Assembly (NCBI GenBank): GCA_041749015.1 | Contig: JBGTCD010000039.1 | Span: 15,561-79,560 of the forward strand | DNA from: JBGTCD01 sp041749015 | Lineage (GTDB): Bacteria; Bacteroidota; Bacteroidia; Cytophagales; Cyclobacteriaceae | Direction: 5' to 3' | Length of the DNA stretch: 64,000 bases | Shown: positions 50,717 through 60,109 of the stretch, piece by piece | How positions within the stretch are numbered: the first letter of the stretch is position 1 | How the letters are laid out: every line of letters begins with the position of its first letter | Translations under genes and position numbers: made by a program | Notes under the pieces: generated by a model | Database searches by the model: none | Told to the model about the DNA's origin: nothing | Seen by the model: only the letters and a program-made list of their open reading frames with translations

Positions 50717-51169
50717 ATGAGCTTAAAATCTACCATCGAAGCTGACATTAAAACGGCCATGCTGGCCAAAAATAAGGATGAACTTACCGCCTTGAGGGCT
50801 ATTAAGTCTGCCATTCTACTTGCTGAAACAGAAAAAGGCGCTTCTAGTTCTCTGGAGGAAGCAGTAGAAATCCAATTACTCACCAAAGCCGCCAAGCAAA
50901 GAAAGGAGTCGGCTGAAATTTTTAAAGCACAAAACAGAGAGGACCTTGCAGAAAAGGAATTAAAAGAGCTGGAAGTGATCAACCGCTACCTGCCGCAGCC
51001 AATGGATACAGCCGCCTTAGAATCGGCCCTGAAGCAAATTATCGCCGAAGTCGGTGCCACAGGTCCTGGAGATATGGGTAAGGTGATGGGTATCGCCAGC
51101 AAAAAATTTGCAGGGAAGGCCGATGGGAAAACTATTTCTGATGTTGTCAAAAAATTACTGGCCAGCTAG
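50717..51169 (+). CDS. GatB/YqeY domain protein
   Basis: A 150-residue YqeY-family protein resembling the C-terminal tRNA-binding tail of GatB. It is mostly helical, with LKSTIEADIKTAMLAKNKDELTALRAIKSA, EKELKELEVINRYLPQPMD and GPGDMGKVMGIASKKFAGKADGKTIS. Its molecular role is not settled, though a link to tRNA amidotransferase or aminoacylation is assumed. It is the first gene of a long plus-strand operon; cvpA begins at the very next base after its stop. Confidence 0.9.
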   Translation: MSLKSTIEADIKTAMLAKNKDELTALRAIKSAILLAETEKGASSSLEEAVEIQLLTKAAKQRKESAEIFKAQNREDLAEKELKELEVINRYLPQPMDTAALESALKQIIAEVGATGPGDMGKVMGIASKKFAGKADGKTISDVVKKLLAS

Positions 51170-51685
51170 TTGAAGACCATTGATATCATTTTGCTGGTAC
51201 CGCTGGTCTGGGGTACCATTAGGGGTTTTACAAAAGGCTTCATTCTGGAATTGGCCTCATTGAGTGCCCTGATTCTAGGAATTTGGTTAGGATTTCTTTT
51301 AATAAACGAAGGGATCGACCTGATGACCACTTATTTTAATCTTGAAAAAATTGATGAGACCTATTGGCCTTACATCAGCTTTTTATTGATTTTTATTTTG
51401 GTGGTGGTGGGGGTATATTTTATTGGGAGATTTTTAAAAACGGTTGTTCATTTGACGCCTTTAGGGATAGTAGACAGAATGGCAGGTGGGGTTTTTGGAC
51501 TTTTCAGGTGGGCTTTTATAATAGGATTACTATTATGGATCAATCAAACCTATGGGATGGCTGCAGATGAAGCTTGGATTGCCGAATCGCTTTTTTATGA
51601 TAAGTTAATGCAACTGCCAGTATGGCTGTATGGTCTTTTTGGAAGCAGTATCCCAAAGCTTTCCGACCTTCCACAAATTATTTAG
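51170..51685 (+). CDS. CvpA family membrane protein
   Basis: A 171-residue inner-membrane protein with four helices. Start is TTG at 51170, directly after the yqeY stop. Family pattern: IDIILLVPLVWGTIRGFTKGFILELAS, then FIGRFLKTVVHLTPLGIVDRMAGGVFGLFRW. CvpA is linked to colicin V production and envelope homeostasis in proteobacteria. Its function in this phylum is unknown. Confidence 0.85.
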   Translation: MKTIDIILLVPLVWGTIRGFTKGFILELASLSALILGIWLGFLLINEGIDLMTTYFNLEKIDETYWPYISFLLIFILVVVGVYFIGRFLKTVVHLTPLGIVDRMAGGVFGLFRWAFIIGLLLWINQTYGMAADEAWIAESLFYDKLMQLPVWLYGLFGSSIPKLSDLPQII

Positions 51686-51700
51686 TTAACCTCCCCGCCT

Positions 51701-52276
51701 TTGATCATCCTCATAGACAATTATGATTCATTTACATATAATCTTGTAGATTACTTCAGGAGGCTAGGTGCTGAGGTGGTGGTGTACAGAAATAAGGTGC
51801 CTCTTAATGAAATCCCCTTTCATAAAGCGAGTGGAATTGTGCTTTCGCCTGGTCCCGAAACGCCCCAAAAAGCGGGCAACATGATGCGGATCATCGAAGA
51901 AAATATAGGAAAGATCCCAATCCTGGGCATTTGCCTTGGACACCAGGCCATTGGCATGCATCTGGGCGCTGAGCTTGTTCTTGCAGACCAGCCCATGCAC
52001 GGAAAGATCTCTCTGATCACTCATAATTCTAAAGGCATTTTTGAAAACATCCCTGATCCATTTGAAGCAGTCCGGTATCACTCTCTCATTATTAATAATC
52101 CCGGTTCATTCATAACCACCGCCCATACCAATACCGGAGAGTGCATGGGTCTCTGGCACGAGGATCTCAACGCCTGGGGGGTCCAGTTCCATCCAGAGGC
52201 GGCCCTTTCGAAGTTTGGCATTCCACTTCTGGACAATTGGCTCAAAAAATTTGTTATGTCGAAAGAAGTTTTATAA
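51701..52276 (+). CDS. Glutamine amidotransferase, PabA/TrpG family
   Basis: A class I glutaminase of 191 residues providing ammonia to aminodeoxychorismate or anthranilate synthase. The catalytic Cys is in GICLGHQAIG, with His and Glu in VQFHPEAALS. The N-terminus IILIDNYDSFTYNLVDYF is standard, from a TTG start at 51701. No trpE or pabB lies nearby, so the large-subunit partner must be elsewhere. The lack of other trp genes here favours a folate (PabA) role. It lies 15 bases after cvpA in the same operon. Confidence 0.92.
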   Translation: MIILIDNYDSFTYNLVDYFRRLGAEVVVYRNKVPLNEIPFHKASGIVLSPGPETPQKAGNMMRIIEENIGKIPILGICLGHQAIGMHLGAELVLADQPMHGKISLITHNSKGIFENIPDPFEAVRYHSLIINNPGSFITTAHTNTGECMGLWHEDLNAWGVQFHPEAALSKFGIPLLDNWLKKFVMSKEVL

Positions 52277-52306
52277 TTGCTTATAATTTTTCAAATTGAG
52301 GCGCCT

Positions 52307-53068
52307 ATGAAAATTTCTGTAAAAGAATCAAAGGGGTTTAAATATGTGGATGAAGGTGCAGGGCCTGTTCTGATCCTACTGCATGGTTTATTTGGAGCCC
52401 TAAGCAATTGGGGTGGTGTGGTTGATCGTTTTTCTAAAAACTTCCGGGTGGTCATCCCTATGCTGCCTATTTATGACATGCCTTTACGCGAGGCCGGACT
52501 AGATGGCCTCAATGCATTTTTAGAAAAATTTGTCTCTACAATAGGCCTCAAAGACATGATCATCATTGGCAATTCCCTTGGAGGGCATTTAGCTTTGATC
52601 TATACTTTGAAGAACCCGAAAAAGGTAAAAAAATTAATTTTGACCGGGAGTTCAGGCTTGTTTGAAAACTCCATGGGGGGTTCTTTTCCCAAAAGGGGCA
52701 ATTATCAGTATATCAAGGAACGGGTTGGATATACTTTCTATAACCCCGAGACCGCTACTGATGAACTCGTCAGCGAGGTATTCGAGACCACCAAGAGTAT
52801 CCCAAAGTGTATGCGCATCGTAGCCATGGCCAAATCAGCTCAGAGGCATAATATGGCAAAGGAAATCACCAGGATTCAGGCCCCTACCCTGCTGGTCTGG
52901 GGCCTAAATGATACGATTACCCCACCGATCGTTGGGCATGAATTTAATCGCCTTATACCAAATTCTAAACTAAGATTTATCGACCTCTGTTCTCATGCAC
53001 CTATGATGGAACATCCAGAGCAGTTCAATGAAATTGTGGAGTCATTTTTGCAGGAGGATACAGTATGA
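52307..53068 (+). CDS. Alpha/beta-fold hydrolase
   Basis: A 253-residue cytoplasmic hydrolase. The ATG at 52307 is favoured over the TTG at 52277 because MKISVKESKGFKYVDEGAGP is a normal start. It has the HGLFGALSNWGGVVDRF oxyanion region, the nucleophile elbow GNSLGGHLAL, an Asp in WGLNDTITPP and a His in CSHAPMMEHP. This gene sits next to the CBS and nadK genes in many Bacteroidota. Its stop overlaps the CBS gene start as ATGA. The substrate is unknown. Confidence 0.88.
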   Translation: MKISVKESKGFKYVDEGAGPVLILLHGLFGALSNWGGVVDRFSKNFRVVIPMLPIYDMPLREAGLDGLNAFLEKFVSTIGLKDMIIIGNSLGGHLALIYTLKNPKKVKKLILTGSSGLFENSMGGSFPKRGNYQYIKERVGYTFYNPETATDELVSEVFETTKSIPKCMRIVAMAKSAQRHNMAKEITRIQAPTLLVWGLNDTITPPIVGHEFNRLIPNSKLRFIDLCSHAPMMEHPEQFNEIVESFLQEDTV

Positions 53069-53730
53069 TAGCATCCGAACTCATAAATCACATGATCCCC
53101 CCGCTCAAATTAACCGATGACGGGGATAAAGCCATCACCTGGATGGAGGAATTTCGGCTTAACCAGCTACCGGTGGTAGATGGGGGTCGTTTTATCGGGC
53201 TGATTTCTGAGGATATCATTTTTGAAACCAATGAAGCCTCTAAGCCAATTGTAGCTTATGACCTAATTGGCAAGGATTGTTTCGTAGATCAAAATGCCCA
53301 TTTTTATAACATCATCAAACTGGCCTCAGACAACGGCGTACAGGTAGTAGGTGTAATTGATGATGAAGGCCATTATGCAGGTGTAATCACCGTACAGGAT
53401 ATCATTACCTCATTGGCACAAACTGCGGCCGTACAGGTTCCCGGTGGAATCATCGTCATTTCCCTTTCAAAAATTGACTACTCCCTTTCTGAAATCAGCC
53501 GGTTGATAGAGGAAAATAATGCCAAAATTCTAAGTAGCTCCGTAAGAGATGATGTATTGGATACCAGCAAAATCAAACTTACCCTCAAGGTAAGTCATAC
53601 TGAATTAGGAAAAATTATAGCCACCCTAGAGCGCTTTGAATATAAGGTCATCGCCCGCTACCAGGAATCTAAAGTAGAGGACGAAGAAAAAGAAAAAATT
53701 GACATGTTGTTTAAATTCCTGGATATTTGA
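53065..53730 (+). CDS. CBS-domain protein
   Basis: A 221-residue protein with a pair of CBS motifs (about 1-125: WMEEFRLNQLPVVDGGRFIGLISEDI and SDNGVQVVGVIDDEGHYAGVITVQDIITSL), then an ACT-like segment GGIIVISLSKIDYSLSEISRLIEENNAKIL. It should sense adenine nucleotides. It overlaps the hydrolase gene and precedes nadK by 21 bases, suggesting a link to NAD(P) or energy status. Effector and partner are not known. Confidence 0.88.
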   Translation: MIASELINHMIPPLKLTDDGDKAITWMEEFRLNQLPVVDGGRFIGLISEDIIFETNEASKPIVAYDLIGKDCFVDQNAHFYNIIKLASDNGVQVVGVIDDEGHYAGVITVQDIITSLAQTAAVQVPGGIIVISLSKIDYSLSEISRLIEENNAKILSSSVRDDVLDTSKIKLTLKVSHTELGKIIATLERFEYKVIARYQESKVEDEEKEKIDMLFKFLDI

Positions 53731-53751
53731 CAAAAACTTTGGAAACAAAGC

Positions 53752-54627
53752 ATGAAAATCGGCATACATGGTAAAAAGTATAGTGAGGCTGAATCTGTGG
53801 TTATTTACGATGTGTTTAAAAGGCTTTGTGACCAAAATGCCGAAATTTTTGTTTCTGCAAAGTTTCACAAGTTTTTAAAAAAAAATATTCTAACTGAATT
53901 CAAATTTGAGATATTTAATCCTGAGGATGATTTAAGTATTCTGGACATGTTTTTTTCGGTGGGAGGTGACGGCACCCTGCTTGAAACTGTGACCTACATT
54001 GGCCCGTCAGAAGTGCCCGTATTAGGAATCAACACTGGCCGATTGGGATTCCTGGCCACGATCGCCAAAAATGAAATTTCAGGAGCAATCAAAGCCATAT
54101 TTGACAAAAAATTCATTATAGAGGAGCGAAGCTTGTTACACCTGGATTCAAATAAGGACCTATTTAATGGTGTCAGGTTCGCATTAAATGACTTCACCAT
54201 TCTCAAAAAAGATACTACCTCAATGATTGTAGTGCATGCTTATATCAATGGGGAATTTTTAAATTCCTACTGGGCCGATGGGATCATTGTAAGCACCCCA
54301 ACAGGGTCTACGGGTTATTCTTTGAGCTGTGGTGGCCCCCTGATATTACCGCAATCCAACAATTTCGTAATTACTCCGGTCAGCCCTCACAACCTTACGG
54401 CACGGCCAATGGTGGTTGCAGATGATTGCGAGCTCAGATTCGAAATTGAAGGCCGAAGCAAAACTTTCTTAGTCTCCTTAGACTCCCGCTTTGATACAGT
54501 TGATGAATCCGTAATGCTTTCCATTAAGAAAGAGGCCTTTAAGGTAAAATTGGTCAATATGCCAGAGCACTCTCATTTCAATACCTTGAGGCAAAAGCTG
54601 AATTGGGGATGGGATATTCGGAACTAA
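53752..54627 (+). CDS. nadK: NAD kinase
   Basis: Phosphorylates NAD+ to NADP+ in the cytoplasm. 291 residues. Motifs: FSVGGDGTLLETVTYIG with the catalytic GGDG, LGINTGRLGFLATI, ALNDFTILKKD and IVSTPTGSTGYSLSCGGPL. All match the bacterial enzyme. It belongs to the operon starting at yqeY and is followed after 83 bases by the PorG-like gene, which has its own candidate -7 element. Confidence 0.96.
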   Translation: MKIGIHGKKYSEAESVVIYDVFKRLCDQNAEIFVSAKFHKFLKKNILTEFKFEIFNPEDDLSILDMFFSVGGDGTLLETVTYIGPSEVPVLGINTGRLGFLATIAKNEISGAIKAIFDKKFIIEERSLLHLDSNKDLFNGVRFALNDFTILKKDTTSMIVVHAYINGEFLNSYWADGIIVSTPTGSTGYSLSCGGPLILPQSNNFVITPVSPHNLTARPMVVADDCELRFEIEGRSKTFLVSLDSRFDTVDESVMLSIKKEAFKVKLVNMPEHSHFNTLRQKLNWGWDIRN

Positions 54628-54683
54628 TTTTTTATTTCTTTCACTTATGGTTACTTTTGTTACGTTTCTAAAATATATCCTAT

Positions 54684-54691
54684 TATTTTTG
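54684..54691 (+). promoter_or_regulatory. Candidate -7 element for the first PorG-like gene
   Basis: TATTTTTG matches TAnnTTTG 20 bases before the ATG at 54711. The nearest upstream TTG (54657-54659) is 24 bases away, slightly too far. Confidence 0.4.
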
Positions 54692-54710
54692 CATAAAATT
54701 TAAACGATTT

Positions 54711-55793
54711 ATGAAGCGGCTAATAACCTTCTGTTTGGTGATATTTCTAATCGGCATTTCCGGTGAGGTATATTCCCAGATAAACTCCAAGCAAGCCCGG
54801 AAAATGAACAAAAGGATTGCTTCTTACAAGGGCCAAAAAACCTATTTTGCAAAATCTAAGCGATATAACTCTGTTGGGGTGAGTTTGAATGCCATGAACT
54901 ATTTTGGAGACATCGCACCTACTTCCAATTGGGCCAGTACAGACTTAAAATTCACCAGGCCGGGGCTAGGGTTAAGTTTTGAACACCGGTTTGGACCGAG
55001 ATACTCATTGAGAGCGGCTTTTAATTACGGGCGCATCAGCGGTAGTGATTTCTCCTCCGCAGACCCGAATGATCCGGATGATCGGTACAGGTATGTGCGC
55101 AATATGCAATTTCGCAACATGATAAAAGAGCTTTCAGTGATTGGGGTTTTTGACCTTTTCAAAAACGAAGGAACCTTCATAAGCCGGGTACAATGGACCC
55201 CTTATGTCTTTGCAGGAGTGGCGATATTTCACCATAACCCGCAGGGTTTTGTTCCGGATGTAGATGGGCTAGCCGAGGCAGGGACCTGGGTAAATTTACA
55301 ACCTTTGGGCACGGAAGGCCAGTTTGCAAATCTGCCAGAAGATGCTGCAAATCATGGTATAGAACCATACTCTAGAGTGCAACTTGCTATCCCTTTCGGA
55401 TTAGGGGTACGTTACCGGATCAACCCTATGATGGACCTGGCCTTTGAGGTGGGTGTCCGTTATACTTTTACCGATTACCTGGATGATGTCAGCCGAAATT
55501 ATGTAGACCTGACCCTTCTTGACAGTGACCTTGCTAGGGCCATGTCATACCGGTCAGATGAGGCAGTTTTTGCTCCTACAGGAGCTGCCCGCGACTTAGC
55601 GAACTCCAACATTGCTGAGATTGTCAATAACCGTTATGCGTATCCTGATGGGAGTACTGTTGTAGCAGGCTTCGGCCATGAGCACCCTGAAAATATCCGT
55701 GGCAATCGCAATGATAATGATATTTATGTCGTTACCAGTATCAGGTTGACCTATATTTTGGGCAGCTCCTTTGTGCGACCCAAATTCAGATAA
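54711..55793 (+). CDS. PorG-like (DUF6089) outer-membrane beta-barrel protein, long form
   Basis: A 360-residue secreted protein with signal peptide ending GEVYSQ. The body follows the DUF6089/PorG barrel pattern: SVGVSLNAMNYFGDIAP, RPGLGLSFEHRFGPRYSLRAAFNYGRISG (two segments), WTPYVFAGVAIFHHNP, and a closing strand ITSIRLTYILGSSF-like (here TSIRLTYILG). It carries extra loops, about 120 residues more than the next gene. PorG is a T9SS outer-membrane component in Bacteroidota. It is followed 8 bases later by a shorter paralogue, which suggests a local duplication. Confidence 0.78.
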   Translation: MKRLITFCLVIFLIGISGEVYSQINSKQARKMNKRIASYKGQKTYFAKSKRYNSVGVSLNAMNYFGDIAPTSNWASTDLKFTRPGLGLSFEHRFGPRYSLRAAFNYGRISGSDFSSADPNDPDDRYRYVRNMQFRNMIKELSVIGVFDLFKNEGTFISRVQWTPYVFAGVAIFHHNPQGFVPDVDGLAEAGTWVNLQPLGTEGQFANLPEDAANHGIEPYSRVQLAIPFGLGVRYRINPMMDLAFEVGVRYTFTDYLDDVSRNYVDLTLLDSDLARAMSYRSDEAVFAPTGAARDLANSNIAEIVNNRYAYPDGSTVVAGFGHEHPENIRGNRNDNDIYVVTSIRLTYILGSSFVRPKFR

Positions 55794-55801
55794 TTTTTTT
55801 T

Positions 55802-56530
55802 ATGAAAATATCGCTAATGGGAAAGTCGTCAATCGGTTTTCCCTTTTTTTTATTTTTCTTTTCCATGGCCAGCTATACCTATGGGCAAAATATGGAGCTT
55901 GGCTTTGGAGCAGGCACATTCAATTATACCGGTGACCTTGCCCCAACATACGAGTTTAGGAATCAAAGACCTGCGTTTACCGTTTTTTATGGATATAACA
56001 TCAGCAAAGCTGTGACATTCAGGGTTAGTGCTACAGCGGGATTTCTACATGGTAATGATACCAGGCCTGCTGATCCATTTGGAGGTTCCCGGGATAGCTC
56101 CTTTTCGGCAATTGGTCAAACCAGTGAATTTAATATTTTCCTATTTGAAGCTGCTACCACTTTCGAATACCATTTTATGGATTGGAGAAGTGAACGCTCC
56201 ATGCTAAGATGGACACCATATTTATTTGGTGGCTTTGGATTTTTTAGTATTTCAGGCATTGAAGATAAGTCTGCTGATTACAGTACCATCCAGCCTTCAT
56301 TTCCGCTCGGAATAGGTTTTAAATATATTATCAGTCCTCGATGGTATCTCGGATTAGAATTTGGGGCCCGATTTACTTTTTTCGATCATCTGGATAATAT
56401 TTCTTCTGGTGATCATGTTGATAAAAATTTCCGTTATGGGAACTGGAGGGATAATGATAAATACTATTTTCTTGGATTAAAGCTTACCTATGCCTTTTAC
56501 GATATCCCTTGTCCAAAAAACCCGTATTAG
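55802..56530 (+). CDS. PorG-like (DUF6089) outer-membrane protein, short form
   Basis: A 242-residue protein with signal peptide ending SYTYGQ. Barrel segments parallel those of the upstream gene: MELGFGAGTFNYTGDLAP, FYGYNISKAVTFRVSATAG, LRWTPYLFGGFGFFSISG, GIGFKYIISPRWYLGLEFGA and the terminal GLKLTYAFYDIPCPK. Length and loops are closer to classical PorG than the upstream copy. Location directly before uppS-bamA is the usual one for this family. A T9SS role is inferred from family membership. Confidence 0.8.
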   Translation: MKISLMGKSSIGFPFFLFFFSMASYTYGQNMELGFGAGTFNYTGDLAPTYEFRNQRPAFTVFYGYNISKAVTFRVSATAGFLHGNDTRPADPFGGSRDSSFSAIGQTSEFNIFLFEAATTFEYHFMDWRSERSMLRWTPYLFGGFGFFSISGIEDKSADYSTIQPSFPLGIGFKYIISPRWYLGLEFGARFTFFDHLDNISSGDHVDKNFRYGNWRDNDKYYFLGLKLTYAFYDIPCPKNPY

Positions 56531-56576
56531 TAAGCATATTTTTATCGCATATTCTAAATTTTACATGAATTAGGCT

Positions 56577-56584
56577 TAATTTTG
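56577..56584 (+). promoter_or_regulatory. Candidate -7 element directly upstream of uppS
   Basis: TAATTTTG fits TAnnTTTG and ends 7 bases before the GTG start, so a transcript from here would have almost no leader. No TTG is present at the -33 distance, which weakens the call. Confidence 0.35.
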
Positions 56585-56591
56585 CATTCCA

Positions 56592-57347
56592 GTGGAAGAA
56601 TTGAGGGAACATATCGAAAAATCCAGCCTGCCCAGACATATAGCAGTAATCATGGATGGGAATGGCCGATGGGCCAAAAAAAAGGGTTTAGCGAGAATTT
56701 TTGGGCATCAAAATGCGGTTGCAGCAGTACGGGATGTCACAGAAGGTTGCGCGGAACTTGGTGTGGACTTTCTGACCTTATATGCTTTTTCTACTGAAAA
56801 CTGGCGTAGGCCAAAAGAAGAAATCGAAGGCCTTATGGCTTTATTGGTTTCAACCATCAGGAAAGAAATTTCCACCCTAATGGAAAACAACATCAAATTG
56901 ATCACCATAGGGGATACAGGGAACCTTCCAAAAAAATGCCAGCAGGAATTAATAGAAGCCATGGATGCCACGAGCAAAAATACTGGTCTAACTCTGGTAA
57001 TCGCCCTAAGCTATAGTGGAAGATGGGAAATTTTGGAGGCTTCAAAAAAACTGGCTGCCCAGGTGGTTGCTGGTAATTTAGAAGTGCATGACATTAATCA
57101 TGAAGTGTTTGAACGATTCCTGAACACCAGTACGATCCCTGATCCTGAGCTACTAATCCGAACCAGTGGAGAAATGAGGATTAGCAATTTTTTACTTTGG
57201 CAAATTGCTTATACCGAAATTTACATTACAGAAACCTTATGGCCTGATTTCAGGAAAAAACACCTTTACGAAGCTATCGCTGCTTTTCAAAAAAGGGAGA
57301 GAAGATTTGGGAAGATAAGTGAGCAAGTGAATCCTATAGGAGAATGA
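56592..57347 (+). CDS. uppS: Isoprenyl transferase (undecaprenyl diphosphate synthase)
   Basis: Cis-prenyltransferase making the C55 lipid carrier for peptidoglycan and surface glycans. 251 residues from a GTG start at 56592. Motifs: HIAVIMDGNGRWAKKKGLAR with the catalytic Asp, LTLYAFSTENWRRPKEEI, and LIRTSGEMRISNFLLWQIAYTE. Usual family length. Its stop overlaps the bamA start (ATGA), so envelope-lipid and outer-membrane assembly genes are coupled. Confidence 0.96.
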   Translation: MEELREHIEKSSLPRHIAVIMDGNGRWAKKKGLARIFGHQNAVAAVRDVTEGCAELGVDFLTLYAFSTENWRRPKEEIEGLMALLVSTIRKEISTLMENNIKLITIGDTGNLPKKCQQELIEAMDATSKNTGLTLVIALSYSGRWEILEASKKLAAQVVAGNLEVHDINHEVFERFLNTSTIPDPELLIRTSGEMRISNFLLWQIAYTEIYITETLWPDFRKKHLYEAIAAFQKRERRFGKISEQVNPIGE

Positions 57348-60064
57348 AAAGAATCGCCTTACTACTATTGTTTTGTTCTGTTTATGGCATAGTGAATGGC
57401 CAGTTTCGAACTAGAAAAGCAGGTGATACATCGAGTGATGACGGTATAAACTACTCCAATCCCCGTGAGTATGAGATTGCTGAAATTGACGTGAAAGGAC
57501 TCACCTTTCTTGATAAAAATGCCCTTATTTCCCTCACCGGATTGAAAATCGGGGATATGGTAAAAATACCTGGTGATCAAATCAGTGGGGCTATTAAAAA
57601 GCTATGGAATCATGGCCTCGTAGGAGATGTGAGCATAGAAATTTCCAAGATAGAAGATGATAAGGTTTTCCTCATGATTGTATTGGCCGAGCGGCCAAGA
57701 CTCACAGGTTTTACTTTTGAAGGGGTATCCAGTGGTAAAGAAACAGAAATTAGAAAGGACTTAAACCTAATTCGGGGTAGAATTCTGACCGATGCCATTG
57801 TGCGAAATACAGAAATGGCTGTAAAAAAGTATTATGTCAATAAGGGGTTCTTAAATACGGAGGTTAAAATCATCCAGACTGTAGACACGGTAGCCCAGGA
57901 TGGTATCAGGCTCAAAATCATTGTAGACCCTAAGGCTAAGGTGCGAATCAATAAAATTATTTTTGAGGGAAATGAAGCAGTAGGCTCAGGGAAATTAAAA
58001 AAGAAATTGAAGGAGACCAAGGAACACCCCAGGATCGCTATATTCAAAACCGTCTTTCAGCAATTATTCAGCATCAGCCCGGCAAAAGTTCGTGAATTTG
58101 TCGATTCGTCTTATACTGTGTCCCCAAAGGAATTAAAAGGATTTGTTCATGATAATTTTAAACTGAATTTCTTCAATGGCTCAAAGTTTATAAAGAGTGA
58201 CTACGAAGAAGATAAAATCAAGCTTATCGCATTTTACAACACCCTGGGATACCGTGATGCCACCATCATTTCTGATTCGGTTTACAAGCATAACGAAAAG
58301 ACCATCAATGTTTTATTAAAAGTTGATGAAGGCAATAAATACTACTTCCGGGATATCAGGTGGACAGGGAATTTTGTTTACAATAGTGAGCTCCTAAACC
58401 GGGTTTTAGATATTAAAAAAGGGGATGTTTATAATAAAGAATTAATCGAACAGAGGACCAGCTTCAACCCTAGAGGGCCAGATATCAGCAGCCTTTATAT
58501 GGATGACGGATACCTGTTTTTTAATGTTAATCCAATAGAAGTTCGCATCGATAATGACTCTATTGACCTTGAGATGCGCATTTATGAAGGTGAGCAGGCT
58601 ACCATTAACCGGGTGTCTGTTTCAGGCAATGAAAAAACCAATGATCACGTGGTAATGCGTGAGCTAAGAACCTTCCCAGGTCAAAAATTCAGCCGTACCG
58701 ACATCATCAGGACCCAGCAACGGCTTGGTCAGTTAGGGTATTTTAATCCTGAGTCGATTAATCCTGATGTAAAACCCAATATGAACGATGGGACTGTGGA
58801 CATCACATGGGAGGTCGAAGAACAATCCAGTGACCAAATTGAGTTATCTGGCGGTTGGGGAGGCTGGTTTGGTTTCGTGGGTACTGTGGGCTTAGTCTTT
58901 AATAACTTCTCCATGAAAAATATTGCCAAATTTAAAGAATGGAGACCTCTTCCAATGGGTGACGGCCAAAGGCTTCAGCTTAGAGTTCAGGCCACAGGCC
59001 GCCAGTTTCAGAGCTATTCATTTTCATTCACAGAGCCTTGGATTGGAGGGAAAAAACCTAATTCCCTTTCTATAAGTTACAATGCCTCCATAATTCGGTC
59101 CAGGAGCCAGTTCAACACTGATGGGACACCATTTACTGGAAGCTTTAGAGATTTTAATTCTACACTGAAAAATCGTGGCATTACGATAGGTCTTGGTAAA
59201 CAATTGGAGTGGCCTGACAATTATTTCAGTTTAATGAATTCCCTTTCATATAATGTATATACCCTCGAAAATTTCGAAAGTTTCGGTCAGGGTGGTTTAG
59301 GTAGTTTAGGTTTCAGGGATGGGTCCTCTACTGCATTTACCTTTAACAACACCCTTTCAAGAAATAGTGTGGACAATCCGATGTACCCGTCCTCAGGTTC
59401 AACTATATCCCTTCAGGTGTCACTAACGCCACCCTATTCGTTATTCAGAGGTGAGACGCGGCAAGGTGAATTAAATTTTGCAGAAAGGAATCGGTTGATG
59501 GAATACCATAAGTGGATGTTTGATTCAAAATTCTATTTACCTGTTGTAGGAAAATTAGTGCTTGAAGCCAGTGCACACATTGGTTTATTAGGTACTTATA
59601 CAAGCTTCACAGATGTCGGACCATTTGAAAGATTCAGCCTGGGTGGTGATGGACTGGCAGGGCAGGGATTCTTTGCAATTGGGATTGATATCATTGGCTT
59701 GAGAGGTTATGAAAATCTCACTATCACTCCTCCAAATTATGGCTTACGCCAGGGAGGTGACAATGCAATGACAGGAGGTACTGTCTATAACAAGTATAGT
59801 CTTGAGCTCAGATACCCGATCACTACCGGACAAGCTGCAACCATTTATGGCTTTACCTTTTTGGAAGGTGGTAATAACTGGAGCAGTGCCCAGTTGTTCA
59901 ATCCTTTTGACATGTACCGATCAGCAGGCTTTGGCGCCAGGATATTCATGCCTGCATTTGGGTTGATTGGTATCAACTGGGCCTATGGTTTTGATACCTT
60001 GCCCGGCAGGATTGAGCCTAGCGGAAGTCAATTTCACTTTACCATTGGACAACAAATCAGATAA
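57344..60064 (+). CDS. bamA: Outer-membrane protein assembly factor BamA
   Basis: Omp85-family insertase of 906 residues. Signal peptide ending VNGQ, then five POTRA domains (about 45-480; for example YEIAEIDVKGLTFLDKNALI and NRVSVSGNEKTNDHVVMREL), then the 16-strand barrel ending in HFTIGQQIR. The barrel contains FSLGGDGLAGQGF and IGIDIIGLRGYE, corresponding to the lid-loop VRGF/Y region (here LRGYE). Length is somewhat above proteobacterial BamA, as usual for the phylum. Followed by two Skp-like chaperone genes. Confidence 0.96.
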   Translation: MKRIALLLLFCSVYGIVNGQFRTRKAGDTSSDDGINYSNPREYEIAEIDVKGLTFLDKNALISLTGLKIGDMVKIPGDQISGAIKKLWNHGLVGDVSIEISKIEDDKVFLMIVLAERPRLTGFTFEGVSSGKETEIRKDLNLIRGRILTDAIVRNTEMAVKKYYVNKGFLNTEVKIIQTVDTVAQDGIRLKIIVDPKAKVRINKIIFEGNEAVGSGKLKKKLKETKEHPRIAIFKTVFQQLFSISPAKVREFVDSSYTVSPKELKGFVHDNFKLNFFNGSKFIKSDYEEDKIKLIAFYNTLGYRDATIISDSVYKHNEKTINVLLKVDEGNKYYFRDIRWTGNFVYNSELLNRVLDIKKGDVYNKELIEQRTSFNPRGPDISSLYMDDGYLFFNVNPIEVRIDNDSIDLEMRIYEGEQATINRVSVSGNEKTNDHVVMRELRTFPGQKFSRTDIIRTQQRLGQLGYFNPESINPDVKPNMNDGTVDITWEVEEQSSDQIELSGGWGGWFGFVGTVGLVFNNFSMKNIAKFKEWRPLPMGDGQRLQLRVQATGRQFQSYSFSFTEPWIGGKKPNSLSISYNASIIRSRSQFNTDGTPFTGSFRDFNSTLKNRGITIGLGKQLEWPDNYFSLMNSLSYNVYTLENFESFGQGGLGSLGFRDGSSTAFTFNNTLSRNSVDNPMYPSSGSTISLQVSLTPPYSLFRGETRQGELNFAERNRLMEYHKWMFDSKFYLPVVGKLVLEASAHIGLLGTYTSFTDVGPFERFSLGGDGLAGQGFFAIGIDIIGLRGYENLTITPPNYGLRQGGDNAMTGGTVYNKYSLELRYPITTGQAATIYGFTFLEGGNNWSSAQLFNPFDMYRSAGFGARIFMPAFGLIGINWAYGFDTLPGRIEPSGSQFHFTIGQQIR

Positions 60065-60109
60065 CGGTAGAAATCACGTTATACCGGACAATGCAAAATT
60101 AAAAATGGT

